From contig JAPPFW010000061.1 of the NCBI GenBank assembly GCA_028821575.1, positions 1-64,000 on the forward strand: 64,000 nucleotides of DNA. The letters run 5' to 3'. This document shows positions 17,186 through 24,981 of the stretch, piece after piece. The notes below the pieces were generated by a model. That model was not told where the DNA came from. It saw only the letters and a list, made by a program, of their open reading frames with translations, and searched no databases. Positions within the stretch are counted from its first letter, which is position 1, and the number at the start of each line of letters is the position of its first letter. Position numbers and translations under genes: made by a program. This DNA comes from a bacterium (lineage in GTDB: Bacteria > Actinomycetota > Acidimicrobiia > Spongiisociales > Spongiisociaceae).

Positions 17186-18092
17186 AGGTGTGGACTTTCA
17201 TGAAGCGTTCGTTGAGTTCGCCCTCGTAGTAGAAGATGGCCTTGCCGATGTTGTCCTCGGTCCAGGTGATGGTGGGGAAATCGGGGTCGGGCCTGTAACC
17301 GCCGGTGAAGACCTCGTTGCGGGTGCCCATCGGATCGAAGAAGTAGATGGTGCTGCCACGGGTGATCCCATGCCGGGTGGGTCCGACATCGATCTGGATG
17401 GCGTGGTAGGCGAGGATGTCGGCCGAGCGGCGGACGTGGTCCCAGTCGTCGAGCCAGAAGGCGAAGTGGTGCAGCCCACCGTTGGGCCCCGAGACGACGG
17501 CCAGGTCATGGGGGGAGTGGCTGCGCTCCAGCCAGGTGCCGATCTGGCGGCCCTCCCCATCGAGAAGCTGCTCGGTGATCCTGAACCCGAGGATCTCTCG
17601 GTAGAACTTGGTGGCCTCACCCACCTCCTCGGCGGTGACCAGCAGGTGATCCATCCGGGGCGGTGCGATACCCGGGAGGTCGGGTGGCACCGGGGACGGG
17701 TTGAGCTTGGGCAGCAAACCACCCACCCGCTCCACCTCCCGCACCAACTCCATCGTGTGGCCGGACGGGGTGGCGAACCGGATCGACTCGCCCTGGCCGA
17801 CCTCCTCCCCCTTCGAGATCCGCTCGACCCGGAAGCCGAACGACTCCACCCGGTCCTCCAGTTCAGCCAGATCCTCGTCGTCCTCGACTTTGAACGAGAA
17901 GCGGTCGATACCCACCCGGGGGTCGTAACGGACCGCCAGCGAGTGATGGTCCTCCTCGTCCCAGCACTTGAAGAATGCCCGGTCCGAGGTCCGCTCCACC
18001 TCGATCATCCCCATCACGCCGGTGTAGTAGGCCGACGCCAGATCGAGGTCTGGAACCGTGATGTCCACATGGCTCAACCGGAGAATGCCCAT
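17184..18092 (-). CDS. Catechol 2,3-dioxygenase, copy 2
   Basis: A 302-residue paralogue of the adjacent dioxygenase, with iron ligands His149 (RMDHLLV), His209 (LHHFAFWLDDW) and Glu260 (GTRNEVFTGGY) and the same VGPTRHGITRG and ITWTEDNIGKAIFYYEG signatures. It is the first gene of the minus-strand aromatic set. The ATG at 18092 is chosen because it starts the MGILRLSHV core shared with copy 1; the reading frame continues upstream without a ribosome site. A candidate IclR operator lies 64 bases upstream. The two copies may differ in specificity for substituted catechols. Confidence 0.92.
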   Translation of the reverse strand: MGILRLSHVDITVPDLDLASAYYTGVMGMIEVERTSDRAFFKCWDEEDHHSLAVRYDPRVGIDRFSFKVEDDEDLAELEDRVESFGFRVERISKGEEVGQGESIRFATPSGHTMELVREVERVGGLLPKLNPSPVPPDLPGIAPPRMDHLLVTAEEVGEATKFYREILGFRITEQLLDGEGRQIGTWLERSHSPHDLAVVSGPNGGLHHFAFWLDDWDHVRRSADILAYHAIQIDVGPTRHGITRGSTIYFFDPMGTRNEVFTGGYRPDPDFPTITWTEDNIGKAIFYYEGELNERFMKVHT

Positions 18093-18155
18093 CAGCACGC
18101 AATCCGTAGCAACTAACCGATAACCTACGGCCCCGGCCCCATCCGGGGAAGCAAT

Positions 18156-18173
18156 GTTCCGCATAGAAGAACG
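18156..18173. promoter_or_regulatory. Candidate IclR operator, copy A
   Basis: GTTCCGCATAGAAGAACG, an imperfect GTTC/GAAC palindrome. It lies 64 bases upstream of catechol dioxygenase copy 2 in the divergent region shared with the IclR operon. Identical to copy B and differing from copy C at one base. Confidence 0.65.
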
Positions 18174-18235
18174 TTTGGCCCGTTTGGCCGTGAACGGGTA
18201 CCACCGTCCTACTGACCACGGACCGACTAGGACCG

Positions 18236-18277
18236 GCCACAAGCCACCAGCCACAAACCACAAACCACTAGCCACCG
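18236..18277. repeat. Degenerate 7-bp tandem repeat (GCCACAA type)
   Basis: Six consecutive heptamers (GCCACAA, GCCACCA, GCCACAA, ACCACAA, ACCACTA, GCCACCG) end exactly where operator copy B begins. Confidence 0.7.
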
Positions 18278-18294
18278 TTCCGCATAGAAGAACG
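18277..18294. promoter_or_regulatory. Candidate IclR operator, copy B
   Basis: GTTCCGCATAGAAGAACG again, 20 bases upstream of the ATG at 18315. It covers the expected -35 position of a promoter whose -10 would be TAGCAT at 18301-18306, so a bound regulator would block transcription of the IclR operon itself (autoregulation). Confidence 0.65.
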
Positions 18295-18314
18295 AGCGGG
18301 TAGCATGGACGGCC

Positions 18315-18983
18315 ATGCCCAAACCCCGTCCGGAAGACATCCGGGCTGCCATGGCCGACTACGTGGGCAACGTCCACGCCGCCTATGCCAGAGTTGCCTT
18401 CACCTACCCGCCCGCCGTCCAGGGAGGCCTCGAACTGCTGGCCAGCCCGTTCACCGTGGTGGCGGCCGGCGCGCGAAACCTACACGTGATCGCCACCGGC
18501 GAACGCCTCGCGGCTCCTCGTGGACCCGAGGTCTCGGCCGACTTCGAGCAGGATGGCATGGTCTGGACTCTCCGGTTCCTGGATCCGGTCGTCCTCCCCG
18601 CCCTCGGGACGGCCGAGTCCGGCGAACAGCCCGATCCACGTTCGGTGAGGAGGGCGGTGGGGATCGGGAGGTACCACTACCACCTGGTGGTTCGTCCGGG
18701 TTCGGACCTCACGGCCCACCACGCGACCCACGCGGGCACAGGTCTGGCCAACGCCCATCTCGCCGCCGCCCGTGACTACGAGTCCATCCGTGCCCACGCA
18801 TCCGGCAATCCGGGGTTGGTCGACGAGTTGGCTGCAGCCGACGCAGCCGGACTGACCCGGGCCCATGGACTGCTGGCCTGCGCTCTGGTCCCGTGGAGCG
18901 AAGGAGTGAAGGAGTCCTTGGCCTCCGGCGACCGCAAGAGGGTACGCAGGGCCGTGGTGGCGGCGCTGAGAGGACCCGGTTGA
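18315..18983 (+). CDS. Conserved-looking protein of unknown function, coupled to IclR regulator
   Basis: A 222-residue soluble protein that I do not recognise. It has a mixed N-terminal domain (SPFTVVAAGARNLHVIATGE near 45-64) and a helical, alanine-rich C-terminal half; a GRYHYHLVVRPGSDLTAHHATHAGTGLANAH stretch near 120-150 is rich in histidine and might bind a metal or ligand. No signal peptide is seen. It ends in TTGA overlapping the start of the IclR gene, so both are made from one mRNA whose promoter carries operator copy B. A role in the aromatic pathway is inferred from position only. Confidence 0.6.
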   Translation: MPKPRPEDIRAAMADYVGNVHAAYARVAFTYPPAVQGGLELLASPFTVVAAGARNLHVIATGERLAAPRGPEVSADFEQDGMVWTLRFLDPVVLPALGTAESGEQPDPRSVRRAVGIGRYHYHLVVRPGSDLTAHHATHAGTGLANAHLAAARDYESIRAHASGNPGLVDELAAADAAGLTRAHGLLACALVPWSEGVKESLASGDRKRVRRAVVAALRGPG

Positions 18984-19741
18984 GCGGCCGGACCCTCTCC
19001 TCGGTCCGCAATGCCGCCCGGGCGCTCAAGGAGTTCTCCTCCGAACGCCCCGAACTCGGTGTCTCGGAACTCTCCCGGTGCCTCGATCTCGGCAAGTCCA
19101 CGGTGCACCGACTGCTCACCACCCTTACCGAAGAGCACCTGCTGGTGAAGAACCCCGACACGGGTCGCTACCGGCTCGGTCTCGCCATGTATGACCTCGG
19201 CAACACTGCGGTGACCGGCTTGAACCTGCATGCCGCACTGACACCACCGATGAACTGGCTGCAGGACGTGACCGGCGGGACGGTGCATGCCGGCGTTCTC
19301 GACCTCCGCGAGGTGATCTACATCGAACGCCTCGACTCCCCTCACATGCTGCGTCTCTTCATCAAGGTGGGACGCCGCCAGCCGGCCCATTCCACCAGCA
19401 CCGGCAAGTGCCTGCTGGCCCATCTGGACAGCACCACGCTCCATCGGATACTGGACGGCTGGAAGATGGAACCGAAGACCGTTCACACGATCACCGACCC
19501 GGCCGTTCTGCGGAAGCAACTGGTGGACATTCAGCGCCTCGGTTACTCCTGCAATCTCGAGGAGTCGGAACTGGGGGTCATATCGGTCTCGGCCGCGATC
19601 CGCGATCGTAGCCGTACGGTCGTAGCAGCTGTCTCGGTGGCCGGCCCGAAGTCGCGCTTCGGGTCCAAGCTGCTCGGTCTCTCCCAATCCGTTCGCGAGG
19701 CTGCAGCAGTCGCATCACATCAACTGGGATATAAGCGGTAA
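18980..19741 (+). CDS. IclR family transcriptional regulator
   Basis: A 253-residue regulator. Residues 1-65 form the winged helix-turn-helix (VSELSRCLDLGKSTVHRLLTTL), and residues 80-250 the IclR effector-binding domain with GGTVHAGVLDLREVIYIERLDS, ARPAHSTSTGKCLLAHL-like and GYSCNLEESELGVISVSAAIRD motifs. It starts with TTG overlapping the previous stop (TTGA). IclR regulators of aromatic operons are either activators or repressors. Three identical or near-identical sites flank the operons around this gene, making it the likely controller of both gene sets. Confidence 0.88.
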   Translation: MSGRTLSSVRNAARALKEFSSERPELGVSELSRCLDLGKSTVHRLLTTLTEEHLLVKNPDTGRYRLGLAMYDLGNTAVTGLNLHAALTPPMNWLQDVTGGTVHAGVLDLREVIYIERLDSPHMLRLFIKVGRRQPAHSTSTGKCLLAHLDSTTLHRILDGWKMEPKTVHTITDPAVLRKQLVDIQRLGYSCNLEESELGVISVSAAIRDRSRTVVAAVSVAGPKSRFGSKLLGLSQSVREAAAVASHQLGYKR

Positions 19742-19758
19742 TCCGTAATCCGTGATGG
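19738..19758. repeat. Short 7-bp tandem repeat (GTAATCC)
   Basis: GTAATCC, GTAATCC, GTGATGG in tandem, starting at the stop codon of the IclR gene. Same period as the other heptamer tracts. Confidence 0.5.
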
Positions 19759-19791
19759 TGTAGGCGCTTGAGAAGGTTGGTTCCAAGTAGA

Positions 19792-19828
19792 TTACGTCTT
19801 GACGTAAGGCGCAGAGTCACGGTACACT
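19792..19828 (+). promoter_or_regulatory. Promoter of the NYN gene with palindromic operator
   Basis: TTGACG (19799-19804) and TACACT (19823-19828) are 18 bases apart, a good -35/-10 pair. The palindrome TTACGTC-TT-GACGTAA (19792-19807) overlaps the -35 and could be a regulator site. Confidence 0.5.
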
Positions 19829-19864
19829 TCCTCTCACTTCCCCTATCGCTTCGCCGGTAGGGCC

Positions 19865-19889
19865 GAGACCGCCCCGACGGGGCGGTCTC
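19865..19889 (+). terminator. Strong hairpin in the leader of the NYN gene
   Basis: An 11-bp perfect stem (GAGACCGCCCC / GGGGCGGTCTC) with a three-base loop, followed by TGTCTT. It lies nine bases before the AAGGGG ribosome site of the NYN gene. It is terminator-like but lacks a clean T-run, so it could be an attenuator or a protective 5' stem. Confidence 0.5.
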
Positions 19890-19908
19890 TGTCTTGCAAG
19901 GGGTAACA

Positions 19909-20531
19909 CTGACTACCAACGTGTATGTCGACGGGTTCAACCTCTACTACCGTGCTCTGAAGGATGGGCCGTTCAGGTGGCTGGACCTGTCGACGCTGGC
20001 CGAGACTCTCTTTCCCGAGGACACCATCCATAGGATTTGCCACTTCACTGTCCGGCTTGACTCGCGTCCGGGCAACCCGTTGCAACCGCGTCGCCAACTC
20101 GTCTACCTGAGAGCACTGGCCACCTTGCCGAACTTCGAGATCCACTATGGCGCTTTCAGGTCAGGTGTCAAGCGTCGACCCCTGGCCGAGCCCGTTGCAG
20201 GGCTCCCTGCCCATGTTCTCGTCAGAGACTCGGAGGAGAAGGGATCCGACGTGAACCTGGCCACCCGCCTCTTGGTGGACGGTTTCAATGGTGATTACGA
20301 ACAGGCGGTGGTCGTTTCCAATAAGCGGACTTCGCAGCTGCGATGAAGTACGTGAGGGATGACCTCAACCGGCGCGTCGCCTTGGTGAACCCCGATCGCA
20401 GAAACACCAGCCCGACGGAGTTGGCACAGTCGGCCACTTACGTCAAGCGTCTCTGGAAGAGCCACCTGAAACGGAGCCGGTTTCCCGAAACTCTGCGCGA
20501 CGAGATCGGAGTCAAACCGCTCGGCTGGTAA
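19909..20531 (+). pseudogene. NYN-domain ribonuclease-like protein, disrupted by a one-base deletion
   Basis: NYN (PIN-like) nuclease of about 206 residues when repaired. The first part (TTNVYVDGFNLYYRAL, then GSDVNLATRLLVDGF) carries two of the acidic metal-binding residues. It runs out of frame after VVVSN at 20320-20325 and would stop at 20346. The next frame continues with ADFAAAMKYVRDDLNRRVALVNPDRRN to 20531, exactly the family's continuation, so one base is missing in AATAAGCG. The start is uncertain: CTG at 19909 follows AAGGGG by five bases; TTG at 19894 is the alternative. It may be a decayed gene or a sequence error. Confidence 0.65.
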
Positions 20532-20559
20532 CAGCAACCGACCCCTGGCACCCGGCACC

Positions 20560-20577
20560 CGTCCCGCATAGAAGAAC
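20560..20577. promoter_or_regulatory. Candidate IclR operator, copy C
   Basis: GTCCCGCATAGAAGAACG, one base different from copies A and B. It lies 67 bases upstream of the first gene of the meta-cleavage operon, placing that operon in the same predicted regulon. Confidence 0.6.
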
Positions 20578-20644
20578 GGTGTTCACGAGATCCTGGGCCG
20601 CCTGGGTACGGTAAGAGAGTCAGGCCAGGCAAGGACAGCAACCA

Positions 20645-21412
20645 ATGACCACCGCCCAAGATAGGGCCGAGGCGCTGTACGCGGCCCGCAGGGACCGCCG
20701 TCCCATCGAACCCTTCACCGACGCTGATCCCGCCATGACCGCCGACGACGCCTACGAGGTGCAGACCCGATTCGCGTCGGAGCTACTGGCGGACGGCGAT
20801 GCGATCTCGGGCTACAAGTTGGGCCTGACCTCCAAGGCGATGCAGCAGATGATGGGCATCTCCGCCCCGGACTACGGACCGGTGCTCCACTCGATGGTCC
20901 ACGACGGCGCACTCGACACCGACTCCTTCATCCGGCCGAGGGCCGAGGCCGAGATCGCCCTCGTCCTCGACCGGCCTCTAGCAGGGCCGAACGTCACCAA
21001 CATCGAGGCGGCCCGGGCGGTGGGCGGTGCGGTAGCCGCCATAGAGGTGGTCGACTCCCGGATCGCCGACTGGCGGATAAGGCTGGCCGACACCATCAGC
21101 GATCTTGCCTCGATCGGCGGGGTGGTCCTGGGCAGCCGCATCGTGCCCGTCGACTTCGACCTCCGGCTGGTGGGCATGACCTTCTCGCTGAACGGATCGA
21201 TCGTCGCCACCGGCGCCGGGGCTGCCGCCCTCGGAAACCCGATCACTGCCCTGGCATGGCTGGCCAATACCCTCGCTCCCCACGGAGTCACCCTGGAACC
21301 GGGCATGTTCATCATGACCGGGGCGCTGCATGCCGCGGTGGACGTGGACGCCGGCGACGTAGTGCGAGCCGACTTCGACCGGCTCGGGCCGGTCTCGCTG
21401 AGGATGGCCTGA
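20645..21412 (+). CDS. dmpE: 2-hydroxypenta-2,4-dienoate hydratase (2-keto-4-pentenoate hydratase)
   Basis: A 255-residue member of the hydratase/decarboxylase family, adding water to 2-hydroxypenta-2,4-dienoate to give 4-hydroxy-2-oxovalerate. The [49 protein letters not shown] and [21 protein letters not shown] motifs match DmpE/MhpD hydratases more closely than decarboxylases. It is the first gene of a tightly packed operon (20645-27091) whose products complete catechol meta-cleavage. A purine-rich AAGGACAG precedes the ATG. Confidence 0.82.
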   Translation: MTTAQDRAEALYAARRDRRPIEPFTDADPAMTADDAYEVQTRFASELLADGDAISGYKLGLTSKAMQQMMGISAPDYGPVLHSMVHDGALDTDSFIRPRAEAEIALVLDRPLAGPNVTNIEAARAVGGAVAAIEVVDSRIADWRIRLADTISDLASIGGVVLGSRIVPVDFDLRLVGMTFSLNGSIVATGAGAAALGNPITALAWLANTLAPHGVTLEPGMFIMTGALHAAVDVDAGDVVRADFDRLGPVSLRMA

Positions 21413-21423
21413 CTTTGAGCCCG

Positions 21424-22311
21424 ATGCGTTGCGCCATCGTCGGCAGTGGGAACATCGGCACCGACCTGCTCTACAAGCTTCTCCGCTCCGATGTCCTGGA
21501 AGTCGGAGCCATGGTGGGCATCGACCCGGACTCGGAAGGACTCGCCAGGGCAAGGGCGGAAGGGGTCGAGGCGACCTCGGAAGGCGCCGACTGGCTGATC
21601 GGACATGCCGACCAATTCGACCTGGTGTTCGAGGCCACCTCCGCCTGGGTCCACCGGATGAACGCCCCCCGCTACCAGGAGTCAGGGCTCACGGCGATCG
21701 ACCTGACCCCGGCCAAGCTGGGGCCCCTTGTGGTCCCCCCGGTGAACCTCGACGCCCACCTCGACGGCCCCAACCTCAACCTCATCACCTGCGGCGGGCA
21801 GGCCACCGTCCCCATCGTGGCGGCGGTCGTGGCCGTGGCGCCGGTCCCCTACGCGGAGATCGTGTCGACGGTGTCGTCGGTGTCGGCCGGTCCGGGCACC
21901 CGCCAGAACATCGACGAGTTCACCAAGACCACCTCCGCATCGCTGGTCGAGGTGGGAGGCGCCGACCACGGCAAGGCCATCATGATCCTCAACCCCGCCG
22001 AACCTCCCATCCTGATGCGCAACACCGTCTACTGCGCCTTGGGAGACGGGTACGACCGGGACGAGGTGGCCGACTCGATCACGGAGATGGTTCGCACTGT
22101 GGCCTCGTACGTTCCCGGGTACCGCATCAAGGCGGAGCCGGTCTTCGACGAGGACCTGTTCCGCACCCCCGGCGGGGATGTGAAGGCCAGGGTGGTGGTG
22201 CTTCTGGAAGTGGAGGGAGCCGCCGACTACCTGCCTCCGTACGCAGGAAATCTCGACATCATGACCGCGTCGGCCGTCCGGGTGGGCGAGGCCGTGGCTG
22301 CCGCCATATGA
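21424..22311 (+). CDS. dmpF: Acetaldehyde dehydrogenase, acylating
   Basis: A 295-residue enzyme converting acetaldehyde, CoA and NAD to acetyl-CoA, normally channelled from the aldolase encoded next. The Rossmann motif is [17 protein letters not shown] near residue 7, and the catalytic Cys is Cys123 in [45 protein letters not shown] is the family's CoA-binding region. ATG 21424 gives the family N-terminus; a TTG at 21415 is possible. Its stop overlaps the aldolase start as ATGA, fitting the known DmpFG complex. Confidence 0.9.
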   Translation: MRCAIVGSGNIGTDLLYKLLRSDVLEVGAMVGIDPDSEGLARARAEGVEATSEGADWLIGHADQFDLVFEATSAWVHRMNAPRYQESGLTAIDLTPAKLGPLVVPPVNLDAHLDGPNLNLITCGGQATVPIVAAVVAVAPVPYAEIVSTVSSVSAGPGTRQNIDEFTKTTSASLVEVGGADHGKAIMILNPAEPPILMRNTVYCALGDGYDRDEVADSITEMVRTVASYVPGYRIKAEPVFDEDLFRTPGGDVKARVVVLLEVEGAADYLPPYAGNLDIMTASAVRVGEAVAAAI

Positions 22312-23336
22312 CCGCTGCCTTCCGCCTCACCGACTCCACCCTGCGCGACGGTTCCCACGCGGTCGCACACCAACTCACCGAGGACCAGGTCCGGAGGGTC
22401 GTGGCCGGGCTCGACCAGGCCGGCGTGCCGGTCATCGAGGTCACCCACGGCGACGGGCTGGGCGGATCCTCCTTCAACTACGGTTTCTCGCACACCAACG
22501 AGATGAACCTCATCCGGGTGGCTGTCGAGACGGCGGTCACCGCCAAGATCGCGGTGCTGATGCTCCCGGGGATCGGGGTGAAGGACGACCTCCGACGCGC
22601 AGCCGGCATGGGAGTCCGGGTCGCCCGCATCGCCACCCACTGCACCGAGGCGGACATCTCCGGGCAGCACATCGCCCTGGCCAAGCAACTCGGGATGGAA
22701 GCAGTGGGCTTCCTGATGATGTCCCACATGATCGAACCGGAGGCGCTGCTGTACCAGGCCCGGCTCATGGAGTCCTACGGAGCCGACGTGGTGTACACGG
22801 TCGATTCGGCTGGGGCGATGACCATCGACGACGCCCGCCGCCGGGTGGCCGCCCTCAGGGCCGGCCTGTCATGCCAGGTGGGCATCCACGCCCACAACAA
22901 CCTCTCCCTGGCGGTCGCCAACTCGCTCGCCGCCCTCGAGGAAGGGGTGGACCAGATCGACGGGTGCATTACCGGTCTGGGCGCCGGGGCCGGCAACTGC
23001 CCGACCGAGGTCCTGGTGGCGGCGTGCGAGAAAACCGGTTGGGAGACCGGTATCGATCCGATCTCCCTCATCGAGGTGGCGGACCGGGCGGTACGCCCCA
23101 TCCGCCCCGAACAGGGTGTCATCGACGGTGACGGGCTGCTGCTGGGCTACGCGGGCGTCTACGGATCGTTCCTCCTCCACGCCAAGCGGGCAGCAGAGAG
23201 ATACGGGGTCGCGACCAGGGACATACTGCTCGAGTTGGGCGAGCGAAGAGTGGTGGGAGGCCAGGAGGACATGATCATCGACGTGGCGATGGAGTTGCAG
23301 GCCCGAGCGGCGGCTGCGCAACCCGCTCTCACCTGA
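22308..23336 (+). CDS. dmpG: 4-hydroxy-2-oxovalerate aldolase
   Basis: A 342-residue aldolase of the HMGL-like TIM-barrel family, cleaving 4-hydroxy-2-oxovalerate to pyruvate and acetaldehyde. It opens with [17 protein letters not shown] (metal-binding Asp and catalytic Arg near 11-13), has the metal ligands in [15 protein letters not shown] near 186 and ends with the communication domain that contacts DmpF. The frame is open far upstream, but the ATG at 22308 overlapping the dmpF stop gives the standard N-terminus. Both partners of the channelling complex are therefore coupled. Confidence 0.92.
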   Translation: MTAAFRLTDSTLRDGSHAVAHQLTEDQVRRVVAGLDQAGVPVIEVTHGDGLGGSSFNYGFSHTNEMNLIRVAVETAVTAKIAVLMLPGIGVKDDLRRAAGMGVRVARIATHCTEADISGQHIALAKQLGMEAVGFLMMSHMIEPEALLYQARLMESYGADVVYTVDSAGAMTIDDARRRVAALRAGLSCQVGIHAHNNLSLAVANSLAALEEGVDQIDGCITGLGAGAGNCPTEVLVAACEKTGWETGIDPISLIEVADRAVRPIRPEQGVIDGDGLLLGYAGVYGSFLLHAKRAAERYGVATRDILLELGERRVVGGQEDMIIDVAMELQARAAAAQPALT

Positions 23337-23346
23337 GAGACGGATC

Positions 23347-24135
23347 GTGATACGCCCAGCACCCGCCGGCGATCTGGTAGAGCGTTTCGCGGCCAGGCTG
23401 GCGGAGGCCGTCGAGAGCCGGACGGCCATCAGCTCCCTGACCGACGAGCATGGGTTCACGGTCGATGCCGCCTACGACATCCAGGACACGGTGCTGGCCC
23501 GTTCCGAGGCAGCCGGGGAGACCATCGTGGCGGCCAAGCTCGGCCTGACCAGCCGGGCCAAGCAGGAGCAGATGGGAGTGTCCGAAGCGCTGTACGGATG
23601 GTTCACCGACCGGCACCGCCTGAACCCCGGACAGCCCCTCGACAGCGGGCGCCTCATCCAGCCCCGCGCCGAGCCGGAGATCGCCTTCATCACCTCACGT
23701 GACCTCGAAGGGCCGGTGGGACTCCACGATGTCCTCGCCGCCACCGAAGCCGTGGCGCCGGCGCTGGACATTCTCGACTCCCGCTTCGCGGGCTACGCGT
23801 TCACCCTGGCCGACGTGGTAGCCGACAACTGCAGCGCCGGCGCGTTCCTGGTGGGGAACCCGGTTCCGCTGGGTAGCTTCGACCTGGCGCGGATCGGTTG
23901 CGTGTTCGAGAAGAACGGCGAGATGGTGGGAACCGCAGCAGGCGCCGCTGTGCTTGGCCACCCGGCCGCGGCCATGGCCTGGTTCGTGCGGAAGCTGGCC
24001 GGGCGGGGGGAGGGCCTCCCTGCGGGATCCCTAGTTTTACCTGGAGCGCTGACAGGATCGGTGCCGGTGGGCCCGGGGGATTCGGTCGTGGCGTCCTTCG
24101 ACCGGATCGGGCAGATCGGACTGTCCGTGGTATGA
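23347..24135 (+). CDS. Hydratase/4-oxalocrotonate decarboxylase family protein (extra copy)
   Basis: A 262-residue paralogue of the flanking hydratase and decarboxylase. Motifs AAKLGLTSRAKQEQMGV, IQPRAEPEIAFI, LDSRFAGYAFTLADVVADNCSAG and AAGAAVLGHPAAAMAWFVRKL lean towards the decarboxylase DmpH. It begins with GTG ten bases after the aldolase stop and overlaps the next gene as ATGA. A normal meta pathway needs one hydratase and one decarboxylase, so this third copy may act on a substituted ring-cleavage product or be redundant. Its exact reaction cannot be told from sequence. Confidence 0.75.
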   Translation: MIRPAPAGDLVERFAARLAEAVESRTAISSLTDEHGFTVDAAYDIQDTVLARSEAAGETIVAAKLGLTSRAKQEQMGVSEALYGWFTDRHRLNPGQPLDSGRLIQPRAEPEIAFITSRDLEGPVGLHDVLAATEAVAPALDILDSRFAGYAFTLADVVADNCSAGAFLVGNPVPLGSFDLARIGCVFEKNGEMVGTAAGAAVLGHPAAAMAWFVRKLAGRGEGLPAGSLVLPGALTGSVPVGPGDSVVASFDRIGQIGLSVV

Positions 24136-24965
24136 AGGACCCGGCGGCGGAGCCACGCCTCGACACCGATACCATCGAGGCCCTCGCGGCCCGCCTCGAC
24201 CGGGCTCGCCGCTCCCGGACCCCCACGACGAGGCTCACCGACGAGCGGCCTGACCTCACCGATACCGACGCCTACGCGATCGCCCGGAGGGGAATCACGA
24301 TGCGAGAGGCGGCCGGCGAGCGGGTGGTGGGCGCCAAGCTCGGCTTCACCTCCGCCGCCATGCAGGAAGCCCTAGGCGTCGACGCGCCCAACTATGGATG
24401 GCTCACCGACTCGACGATCGTCTCGGACGGGCAGGTGTCGCTCGGCGAGTTGATCCACCCCAAGGCCGAACCGGAGATCGCGTTCGTGCTCGGCGAGGAC
24501 CTCGAGGGCGCCACCGTTTCCGCTCAGGATGTCCTATCCGCAACCGAATACGTCATGCCGATAATCGAGGTGGTCGACTCGCGCTTCGTCGGCTTCCGTT
24601 TCCGGGCCCTCGACAACACGGCGGACAACTCGTCGGCCGGCAGAGTGGTGCTCGGTTCGCAGGCCACCGAGCCGGACTTCGACCTGTCCGCTGTCGGCGT
24701 GGTCGTGACCGTGGACGGGGAACTGTTCCAGACCTCGTCCGGCGCGGCCGCACTCGGCCATCCCGCAGCCGGTGTCGCCTGGCTCGCCCGGCGGCTGGCC
24801 GCCCAGGGACGAGGGCTCGAGTCCGGCCATCTGATCATCTCCGGAGGCCTCACCGGACCTATAGAGCTCGGCCCAGGGACTGAAGTGTTCGTAGAGATCG
24901 ACCGGCTCGGCAGCGCATCGATGCGAGTGGACGGGCAATCAACGGAGGACCAGGTCGATCCATGA
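24132..24965 (+). CDS. dmpH: 4-oxalocrotonate decarboxylase
   Basis: A 277-residue enzyme removing CO2 from 2-oxohex-3-enedioate (4-oxalocrotonate keto form) to give 2-hydroxypentadienoate. GAKLGFTSAAMQEALGV, HPKAEPEIAFVLGEDL, EVVDSRFVGFRFRALDNTADNSSAG and SGAAALGHPAAGVAWLARRLA fit DmpH; the LTDERPDLTDTDAYAI N-terminal segment also resembles it. The ATG overlaps the preceding stop (ATGA). It directly precedes the tautomerase, its pathway neighbour. Assignment over the adjacent paralogue is by motif similarity from memory. Confidence 0.75.
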   Translation: MKDPAAEPRLDTDTIEALAARLDRARRSRTPTTRLTDERPDLTDTDAYAIARRGITMREAAGERVVGAKLGFTSAAMQEALGVDAPNYGWLTDSTIVSDGQVSLGELIHPKAEPEIAFVLGEDLEGATVSAQDVLSATEYVMPIIEVVDSRFVGFRFRALDNTADNSSAGRVVLGSQATEPDFDLSAVGVVVTVDGELFQTSSGAAALGHPAAGVAWLARRLAAQGRGLESGHLIISGGLTGPIELGPGTEVFVEIDRLGSASMRVDGQSTEDQVDP

Positions 24966-24981
24966 GGAACCAGGAGCAACA

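Noticed and set aside
17052-17204. A 50-codon plus-strand frame between the two catechol dioxygenase genes
   Set aside because: No ribosome site or family resemblance. It ends inside the neighbouring gene on the opposite strand. I kept it only as a note on the inverted-repeat segment.
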